In this document: piece after piece, positions 58,436-64,000 of the stretch
Layout: each line of letters begins with the position of its first letter
How positions within the stretch are numbered: position 1 is the first letter of the stretch
Source: Bradyrhizobium diversitatis
GTDB lineage: Bacteria > Pseudomonadota > Alphaproteobacteria > Rhizobiales > Xanthobacteraceae
Direction of reading: 5' to 3'
DNA length: 64,000 bases
Assembly: GCF_016031635.1 (NCBI RefSeq)
Contig: NZ_JACEGD010000032.1
Location: 1 to 64,000, forward strand
Translations under genes and position numbers: made by a program
Notes under the pieces: model-generated
Databases searched by the model: none
Seen by the model: only the letters and a program-made list of their open reading frames with translations
Told to the model about the DNA's origin: nothing

Positions 58436-59221
58436 ATGAAGAAGACTTTGCTCGCTCTGACCGCGGTTGCGGCGATGACCGGTGCGGCCTCGGCGGCTGA
58501 CCTTGGCGCCCGTCCCTACGTGAAGGCCCCGATGCCTGCGCCCGTCGCCAACTGGACCGGCTTCTACGTGTTCGGCGGTGGCGGTGGCGGCCTCTCGAAT
58601 GCCGACCAGAGCGTGGTCGACACCGGCACGGGCACCCCGCTGACGATCACCCAGCGCCAAGGCGGCTCGGGCTGGTTCGGCACGGTTGGCGCCGGCTACG
58701 ACTGGCAGTTCAGCGGCACCTGGGTCGCCGGTGTGTTCGCCGACGGTCAGTTCGGCAGCATTCGCGCCACCATCCAGGATCCGACCCTCGGCATCACTGG
58801 CAACCAGAAGCTGGAAACCTCCTGGGCCGCGGGTGTTCGCCTCGGTTGGCTGGTCGCCCCGAACGTTCTCTCCTACGTGAACGGCGGTTACTCGGGCGCT
58901 CACTTCGGGCAGACCAACTTCACGACGCTGGGCGGCACTCCCGTTGGCGTCCACCTCAACAGCTACGATCGCCACGGCTGGTTCATCGGCGGCGGCGTGG
59001 AGAACAGCCTGAACATCTTCGGCATCACCTCGCCCGGCTGGTTCATGAAGACCGAGTACCGTTCGGCCTTCTACGATACCAAGACTCAGGATCAGATCTC
59101 CGATGCCACGGGCCTGCCGACCGGCGTGAACAGCATCCGAGCCAACAGCTGGAACCAGACGATCTCGACCTCGCTGGTCTATCGCTTCAACTGGACCGGT
59201 CCGGTCGTCGCGAAGTACTGA
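58436..59221 (+). CDS. outer membrane beta-barrel protein (Omp25/31-like)
   Basis: 261 residues. Signal peptide MKKTLLALTAVAAMTGAASA, ADLGARPYVKAP linker, signature NWTGFYVFGGGGGGLSNADQ, YDWQFSGTWVAGVFADGQ and terminal STSLVYRFNWTGPVVAKY. Outer membrane. The normally Gly-Gly-Asn-like loop is a six-Gly run here. Start at the ATG 58436. A terminator follows. Confidence 0.93.
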   Translation: MKKTLLALTAVAAMTGAASAADLGARPYVKAPMPAPVANWTGFYVFGGGGGGLSNADQSVVDTGTGTPLTITQRQGGSGWFGTVGAGYDWQFSGTWVAGVFADGQFGSIRATIQDPTLGITGNQKLETSWAAGVRLGWLVAPNVLSYVNGGYSGAHFGQTNFTTLGGTPVGVHLNSYDRHGWFIGGGVENSLNIFGITSPGWFMKTEYRSAFYDTKTQDQISDATGLPTGVNSIRANSWNQTISTSLVYRFNWTGPVVAKY

Positions 59222-59243
59222 TCCGATCTCACGATCAAACGTC

Positions 59244-59271
59244 AAAGCCCCGGCATCGCCGGGGCTTTTTC
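59244..59271 (+). terminator. intrinsic terminator
   Basis: AAAGCCCCGGC / GCCGGGGCTTTTT stem, T5, 23 bases after the Omp stop. Confidence 0.92.
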
Positions 59272-59527
59272 GTTTTGGTCCGGGTGACCGACGCTCGCTT
59301 GCAATGACCTGTACGGCGAACCGGGCTCCGCTCGCCGACTATCGGCACGGCCGATCGCCCAGCCGCGAATTGCCCTTCCAGGGACACGCTTCCTCCCCAC
59401 CGGCAGCTTGCGCCGGTGCTGCCATTGTATCCACACCGAAGCTACGGTTAGTGTGCGCTCAAGCTTTCGCGGCGCGGCGATCCTCATCGTCGCACCGCTG
59501 ACAGGAGCGGACCGATGGGAGGAATCC

Positions 59528-59713
59528 ATGCGCAGATTTCTGCTGGTCGCAGGCCTGCTTGCGACTGCCGTCGGGCTGCTCTGGATCGGACAGGGCACGG
59601 GCGCCGTTCCGTGGCCGCGATCGAGCTTCATGGTCAACCAGCTGCAATGGGCCGGCTATGGCGCTGCCATGGCCGGCTTCGGGCTGGTGCTGATCTGGCA
59701 GAGTCATCAATAA
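59528..59713 (+). CDS. small two-pass membrane protein (61 aa)
   Basis: MRRFLLVAGLLATAVGLLWI, then GQGTGAVPWPRSSFMVNQLQ and a second helix WAGYGAAMAGFGLVLIWQS. Ribosome site GGGAGGA. 21 bases before the SDR gene, so probably one operon. Function unknown. Confidence 0.7.
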   Translation: MRRFLLVAGLLATAVGLLWIGQGTGAVPWPRSSFMVNQLQWAGYGAAMAGFGLVLIWQSHQ

Positions 59714-59734
59714 GATAAACCAGGGAATGAAAGC

Positions 59735-60505
59735 ATGACATCCAGCCGGTTCGATCTTCGCGGCAAGGTCGCGATCGTCACGGGAGGCAATGGTGGCATC
59801 GGCCTCGGCATGGCGCGTGGCCTTGCCGACGCCGGCGCCGATATCGCCGTGGTCGGACGCAACGAGACCAAGTCCGCCGCAGCCGTCGCCGATCTCAGGC
59901 AGCGCGGCGTGAAGGCGATCGCCATCGCCACCGACGTGACCGACAAGGCGGCGGTCGCTGCGATGATCGAGCGCGTCGTCGGGGAACTCGGCCGCATCGA
60001 CGTCCTCGTCAACAATGCCGGCATGAGCATCCGCAAGCCGCCGCACGAGCTCGAGCTCGACGAGTGGAACAAGGTGATCGACACCAACCTCACCAGCGCC
60101 TTCGTGTGCTCGAAGCTGGCCTATCCGGCGCTGAAGGCGTCCGGCAACGGCAAGGTGATCAATATCGGTTCGATGATGTCGATCTTCGGCGCGAGCTTCG
60201 CGACGGCCTATGCCGCGAGCAAGGGCGGCATCGTGCAGTACACCCGCGCCTGCGCCAATGCCTGGGCGCCCGACAACATCCAGGTCAACGCCATCCTGCC
60301 GGGCTGGATCGACACTGACCTCACCCGCGGCGCGCGGCGGCAGGTGTCAGGGCTGCACGAGCGCGTGCTGGCGCGCACGCCTGCGGGGCGCTGGGGCGAC
60401 ATCGACGACTTCGCCGGCATCGCCGTGTTCCTCGCCTCGCCCGCCTCGAACTTCGTCACGGGTACAGCGATCCCCGTCGACGGAGGCTTCTCGGTGATGG
60501 CCTGA
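59735..60505 (+). CDS. short-chain dehydrogenase/reductase (SDR)
   Basis: 256 residues. VTGGNGGIGLGMARG (TGxxxGxG), VNNAGMS (NNAG), catalytic Ser in NIGSMMSIFGAS and Tyr/Lys in YAASKGG, terminal FVTGTAIPVDGGFSVMA. Classical SDR (3-oxoacyl or sugar alcohol type). Cytoplasmic. Confidence 0.93.
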   Translation: MTSSRFDLRGKVAIVTGGNGGIGLGMARGLADAGADIAVVGRNETKSAAAVADLRQRGVKAIAIATDVTDKAAVAAMIERVVGELGRIDVLVNNAGMSIRKPPHELELDEWNKVIDTNLTSAFVCSKLAYPALKASGNGKVINIGSMMSIFGASFATAYAASKGGIVQYTRACANAWAPDNIQVNAILPGWIDTDLTRGARRQVSGLHERVLARTPAGRWGDIDDFAGIAVFLASPASNFVTGTAIPVDGGFSVMA

Positions 60506-60535
60506 GGCCGCGCCTGCCCGCAATCAAACGACACA

Positions 60536-60568
60536 AAAAAGAAGCCCCGGACCAGGCCGGGGCTTTTG
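60536..60568. terminator. bidirectional intrinsic terminator
   Basis: AAGCCCCGG / CCGGGGCTT stem with A- and T-runs on both sides, between the convergent SDR and Omp genes. Confidence 0.9.
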
Positions 60569-60616
60569 AAATTTGCAGTGCTTTTCTTGATCGTTGGTCG
60601 CGTTGCGTCGACGTGC

Positions 60617-61384
60617 TCAGTAGCGGCCAATGGTCGGTGCGTCGAACTTGTAGCTCGCGCGCACGACGGCCCATTGGATGTCGCGCGGCTTGGCATCGAA
60701 GGTGTAGTTACCCGAGGTGCCGCCGAGCTGATAGGTCTGGCTGCCGAAGGCCGCATAGTTGTATTCGAGGCCGACGATCCAGTTGCGGGTGACGCCGTAT
60801 TCCCAGCCGGCGCCGACGGTCCAGCCGTTGGCCCAGTGGGTCTGTTCGCCCGACCCCGTCGCCACACCGGTGGTGTCGGTCACCGAGAGACGGTTGTTCA
60901 CGCCGGCATAGCCGCCCTTGAAGTAGAACAGGTTGTTCTGCACGGCGAAGCCGGCGCGACCGACGACGGTCGCGAGCACGTTGGCGCGCCAGGAGAACAC
61001 GTCGTCCGCGGCGCCAAACACGTTGTTGACGACCGTACCCTTGTTGTCGAGGCCGGAGATCGTGCCCTCAATGCCGAACACGTAGTTGTTGGCCTGCCAG
61101 TTGTAGCCGATCTGGGCGCCGCCCATGATACCGGAGTTGCGCTGACGGAAGCTGTCGCCCGGCGAAAGATCGCCGAACGGCGCGCCGGTCCCATTATTGG
61201 TGAACTGCTCGTTGGTCCAGGCGCCACCGATATGACCGCCGACATAGAAGCCGGTCCAGTTGAACAGCGGCTCGACATAGGCGGGCGCCTTCGTGTAGCG
61301 CGCACCGAGATCGGCGGCGGAGGCCGCGCCGGTCGAAACCAGAGCCGTCGTGCAGGCGAAGGCGGCAATCAATTTATTACGCAT
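60617..61384 (-). CDS. outer membrane beta-barrel protein (Omp25/31-like)
   Basis: 255 residues. Signal MRNKLIAAFACTTALVSTGA, then ADLGARYTKAPAYVEPLFNW, TGFYVGGHIGGAWTNEQF, QIGYNWQANNYVFGIEGTIS and terminal RASYKFDAPTIGRY. The most canonical of the three Omp25/31 members in the window. Outer membrane. Confidence 0.93.
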   Translation of the reverse strand: MRNKLIAAFACTTALVSTGAASAADLGARYTKAPAYVEPLFNWTGFYVGGHIGGAWTNEQFTNNGTGAPFGDLSPGDSFRQRNSGIMGGAQIGYNWQANNYVFGIEGTISGLDNKGTVVNNVFGAADDVFSWRANVLATVVGRAGFAVQNNLFYFKGGYAGVNNRLSVTDTTGVATGSGEQTHWANGWTVGAGWEYGVTRNWIVGLEYNYAAFGSQTYQLGGTSGNYTFDAKPRDIQWAVVRASYKFDAPTIGRY

Positions 61385-61562
61385 GGTATACCCCGTGTCC
61401 TTTGATGGGCGCACGGTCACACGCAGGTCTTACTCAAATTTGAATCAAGAAAGTTAAGACGCCGGATTGGCACGCAGCGCGCCCTGAATCCATTGGCGCT
61501 GTTGCTCGCGCGCAACGCTTGGCGCGCGATTTAACGCGGCATTATCCCTGGCGGCTCCTGCG

Positions 61563-62810
61563 TTACGGTGCCGGCGCGGCCCTCGAATGCACGTGCTCCG
61601 GTCGCACGCCGAGCGCAAGCAGGCGCGCCGGAATGCCCTGAAGCCACGGCAGCGCGGTGACGAGGCGCACGACCAGAGGGACTTTGAGCGGCCGATCGCC
61701 GCCCTGCAAGGCGCCGCTGATGATGTTGTTCTGCACGATCACCTGCATGCGTTGCGTCATCTTCACCGGAAATTCGCGTCGGCGCCTGATAGCATCGAGC
61801 TCGTCCTCGCTCGGGCAGCCGAGTTGAAGCTTGTCCGCCAGCAGATTGGCGGTCGCGACCGCGTCCTGCACGGCGAGATTGACGCCGACGCCGCCGACCG
61901 GCGACATCGCATGCGCGGCGTCGCCGATGCACAGCAGGCCCGGCTGCGTCCAGCGCTTGAGGCGGTTGATCGCGACCGTGAGCAGCTTGATCTCGTCAAA
62001 GCTCTTCACATCAGTGATGCCGGATCGAAGGATCGGCGCCATGCGCACGACGTCGTCGAGCAACGCCTGCAATCCCCTCGCCTTCACCGCTTCGTATTGT
62101 CCCTTGGCGATGACATAGGCGCATTGCCAATAGTCGCCGCGGTCGAAGGTGATCATCATCTTGCCGGGCTCGACCCGCGCGAACACGTTCTCGGTCTCGT
62201 CGGGTCTGCGGCCGGCGCGGAACCAGAGCACGTCCATCGGCGCGCCGATCTCCTCGACCTCGAGGCCGGCGCGCTCGCGCACCGTCGAATGCCGGCCGTC
62301 GCAGGCAATGGTGAGATCGGCCTCGATGTCGATGATGCCGTCAGGCGTTTTCGCCCGCACGCCGGCAACGGTCTCGCCGCGGCGGATCAGATCGACCGCC
62401 TCCGTGCTCATCATCACCTCGAGCGAGGCAAAGCGCCGCCCGGCCTCGCGCAGGAAGTTCAGGAAGTCCCATTGCGGCATGAAGGCGATGAAGGGGTATT
62501 TGGTATGGAGCCGGCTGAGATCGGCGATGCGCACCGGCGTGCCGCCGAACAAGCCGTCCATCTTCTGCAAGCGCTGATGCGGCAGCTTCAGGAAGCCGTC
62601 GATCAGGCCGAGCTCGTCCATCACCTGAAGCGTCGAGGGATGCACGGTGTCGCCGCGGAAGTCGCGGAAGAAATCCGCATGCTTCTCCAGCACGATCACG
62701 TCAATGCCGGACCGCCCGAGCAGATAGCCGAGCATCATGCCGGCCGGCCCGCCGCCGACGACGCAGCAGCGGACCTTCATGGTGCGGTTTGGCTGTTTGT
62801 CAGATGTCAT
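61563..62810 (-). CDS. FAD-dependent monooxygenase (aromatic-ring hydroxylase type)
   Basis: 415 residues. VVGGGPAGMMLGYLLGRSGI (GxGxxG FAD site), CDGRHSTVRERAGL (DG motif), GDAAHAMSPVGGVGVNLAVQ (GD motif). Resembles PHBH-type or UbiH-like hydroxylases; substrate unknown. Second FAD family lines RGDTVHPSTLQVMDELG are present. Cytoplasmic. Alone on its strand. Confidence 0.93.
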   Translation of the reverse strand: MTSDKQPNRTMKVRCCVVGGGPAGMMLGYLLGRSGIDVIVLEKHADFFRDFRGDTVHPSTLQVMDELGLIDGFLKLPHQRLQKMDGLFGGTPVRIADLSRLHTKYPFIAFMPQWDFLNFLREAGRRFASLEVMMSTEAVDLIRRGETVAGVRAKTPDGIIDIEADLTIACDGRHSTVRERAGLEVEEIGAPMDVLWFRAGRRPDETENVFARVEPGKMMITFDRGDYWQCAYVIAKGQYEAVKARGLQALLDDVVRMAPILRSGITDVKSFDEIKLLTVAINRLKRWTQPGLLCIGDAAHAMSPVGGVGVNLAVQDAVATANLLADKLQLGCPSEDELDAIRRRREFPVKMTQRMQVIVQNNIISGALQGGDRPLKVPLVVRLVTALPWLQGIPARLLALGVRPEHVHSRAAPAP

Positions 62811-62944
62811 TGCCGCTGCGATCCGCGATGTGAGTATCGATCAACATATCCCTGACGATACTAGCGCGATTCAGGCCGAACGCAGTTTCAATTTGCGGCC
62901 ATAGCCGCCGCGACTGGTTCGCAGCAGCACCAAGCCCCCGACAA

Positions 62945-62969
62945 AAAGGCCCGCAGTGCGCGGGCCTTT
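62945..62969. terminator. intrinsic terminator
   Basis: AAAGGCCCGC / GCGGGCCTTT stem with A/T runs; follows the Gly/Ser-rich secreted gene on the minus strand. Confidence 0.85.
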
Positions 62970-62986
62970 GCCTGAAAGCGGGATGA

Positions 62987-63400
62987 CTATTTCTGGTCCT
63001 CATTGCTGGTCCCGGTGCCCGGACTGCCGATCGGCAGCCCATTGGGCGCATGACCGACACCCGCGTTTCGCTCGGCTTGCGCCGCCGCGGGCGTCTTGCC
63101 GGCCGCGGTCGGGGGCTGAGCGTTCGGATTGTTCAGGCTGTTGTTGGTATTGATGTTCGCTCCGGTCGTGGTGCCGTGCGTCCCCATTCCCGAGGGAGCC
63201 GATGGCCCCGAGTTGGCGCTGCTGGATGACGTGCCCATTCCGGCGCCTGAGCTGGCCGCGGATCCCGCGCTGGCGCCACCGGTACCCGCGCCGGCACCGC
63301 CACCCGCACCAGCGCCTCCGCCACCACCTCCCCCTTGCGCAAAGGCGGCCGTCGACAGCGCAGCACAAGCAGTGATTACGAAGATGGATTTGCGGATCAT
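62987..63400 (-). CDS. secreted Gly/Ser/Ala-rich low-complexity protein (137 aa)
   Basis: Signal peptide MIRKSIFVITACAALSTAAF-AQ, then a long stretch of Gly-Gly, GAGAGG and Ser/Ala repeats, and a more ordered tail (NNSLNNPNAQPPTAAGKTPA, QAERNAGVGHAPNGLPIGSP). Disordered; periplasmic. Signal clearly marks the ATG at 63400. Function unknown. Confidence 0.7.
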   Translation of the reverse strand: MIRKSIFVITACAALSTAAFAQGGGGGGGAGAGGGAGAGTGGASAGSAASSGAGMGTSSSSANSGPSAPSGMGTHGTTTGANINTNNSLNNPNAQPPTAAGKTPAAAQAERNAGVGHAPNGLPIGSPGTGTSNEDQK

Positions 63401-63478
63401 GGATCGTCTCCCTGGTTTGACAGACAATCCAGGTGCCCAAGGAGTTGTTCCTTCCGCGGAGATCGACGTGCGCTTGCC

Positions 63479-63694
63479 TCAGGGCTTCGACGACTTCCGT
63501 TCCCATGGGCGCTTGCCGTCGGCGTCGCGATCCCAGGGTCGCGTGATCGGAGCTACCTTCTCATCCTCGGCGGCCTTCGCGCGGTCCGCCTGGACACGTT
63601 CACGGTCGGTGAGTGGCGGCGCTGTGGGGACGGGAGTCGTTTGGGCCAAAACCGGAAGCGTCGTAACGACCGCGACGATGATGAACTTTGCCAT
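63479..63694 (-). CDS. secreted small hypothetical protein (71 aa)
   Basis: MAKFIIVAVVTTLPVLAQTT signal, then PTAPPLTDRERVQADRAKAA and RPWDRDADGKRPWERKSSKP. Rich in charged residues with two RPW motifs. Same strand as the neighbour at 62987. Function unknown. Confidence 0.6.
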   Translation of the reverse strand: MAKFIIVAVVTTLPVLAQTTPVPTAPPLTDRERVQADRAKAAEDEKVAPITRPWDRDADGKRPWERKSSKP

Positions 63695-63778
63695 CCCCGG
63701 CTCTAGCACTTCCACCTCGACCTGTCCGATTTAAGTTCGTCCACTTCGTAGGCCGATCGCGTCAGGCCGAACAGCGCA

Positions 63779-64000
63779 TCAATGATTGCTGCGGTTCGCG
63801 CTACGAAAACTCTTGATCTCCGAGACGCTGCCGTCGCGATAGGTCAGCTCCACCGAGACGGACTGCGTGCTTGGCGCGAGCTTCATGTAGAGCGGCATGC
63901 CGGCGGTGACCGCGCTGGGATCGCGCATGTCGCAAGGCGGCATCTTCAGCACCTGGTTCGGCACGGCGGTGTCGATGCCGATGCGCACCTCGCGGATGGC
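63779..64000 (-). CDS. C-terminal part of a protein running off the window
   Basis: The frame is open to the window edge. Readable part: AIREVRIGIDTAVPNQVLKM, PPCDMRDPSAVTAGMPLYMK, LAPSTQSVSVELTYRDGSVS, EIKSFRSANRSNH then stop. Looks like a beta-sandwich end. Family not recognised; the N-terminus lies beyond 64000. Confidence 0.6.
   Translation of the reverse strand, partial: AIREVRIGIDTAVPNQVLKMPPCDMRDPSAVTAGMPLYMKLAPSTQSVSVELTYRDGSVSEIKSFRSANRSNH

Overview
The window is GC-rich chromosomal DNA from an alphaproteobacterium, most likely Bradyrhizobium or a close relative in the Nitrobacteraceae. Pointers are the Omp25/31-type beta-barrels with the WTGFYVGG signature, the porin CxxYGxxF..GTxTCxKVGG signature, the hom/glpX and recJ neighbourhood, EcfG-type stress promoters (GGAAC-N16-CGTT), and palindromic intergenic repeats of the Bradyrhizobium type (GCATGATCCGGAAAAGTG). 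No phage, plasmid or CRISPR features are visible. The genus call is inference from gene content.

Layout. 0-9.7 kb: small, mostly hypothetical or stress-type genes with tRNA-Pro, a DUF192 protein, a double cold-shock protein, a sirtuin, HU, and many short repeats and orphan terminators. 10-13.9 kb: a scar zone with a REP-associated tyrosine transposase, at least eight copies of its ATTACGGTGACAGTGCACT repeat, three broken genes ending at repeat copies, and an unusual membrane-protein gene between inverted repeat copies. 14-19.9 kb: small metabolic and signalling genes (NAD-binding, glyoxalase-like, GST, PilZ), tRNA-Glu and a coupled glycosyltransferase-like gene. 20-23.3 kb: PrsW, HdeD and a class I DAHP synthase preceded by a previously unmarked leader peptide (Tyr-Phe-Trp-Tyr-Phe-Ser-Tyr run) and a terminator/antiterminator. 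23.7-26.6 kb: the EF-P beta-lysylation set epmB-epmA diverging from efp. 26.7-34.8 kb: M23 peptidase, DUF808, a MarR-controlled AhpD-cupin unit, lytic transglycosylase, class II aldolase and SDR. 34.9-48 kb: recJ, then an accessory block (MCP/sensor protein, cupin, MBL, DUF4269, ASCH, HAD, DUF4261), then glpX, hom and an aminotransferase. 48.6-55.7 kb: phaC, MAPEG, a degenerate carbamoyltransferase, argC-paiB, MBL and DedA. 55.9-64 kb: parE, an outer-membrane protein remnant, two intact Omp barrels, SDR, a flavin monooxygenase and small secreted proteins.

How the parts work together. The clearest functional units are aromatic amino acid biosynthesis under predicted attenuation, EF-P modification beside its substrate, amino acid biosynthesis (aminotransferase, homoserine dehydrogenase, ArgC), polyhydroxybutyrate synthesis, and a scattered set of tiny stress-type genes sharing EcfG promoters. 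Many genes are under 100 codons; several (5201, 6261, 9517, 15291, 18402, 22056) are below usual annotation cut-offs and are supported by ribosome sites, promoters or amino acid pattern.
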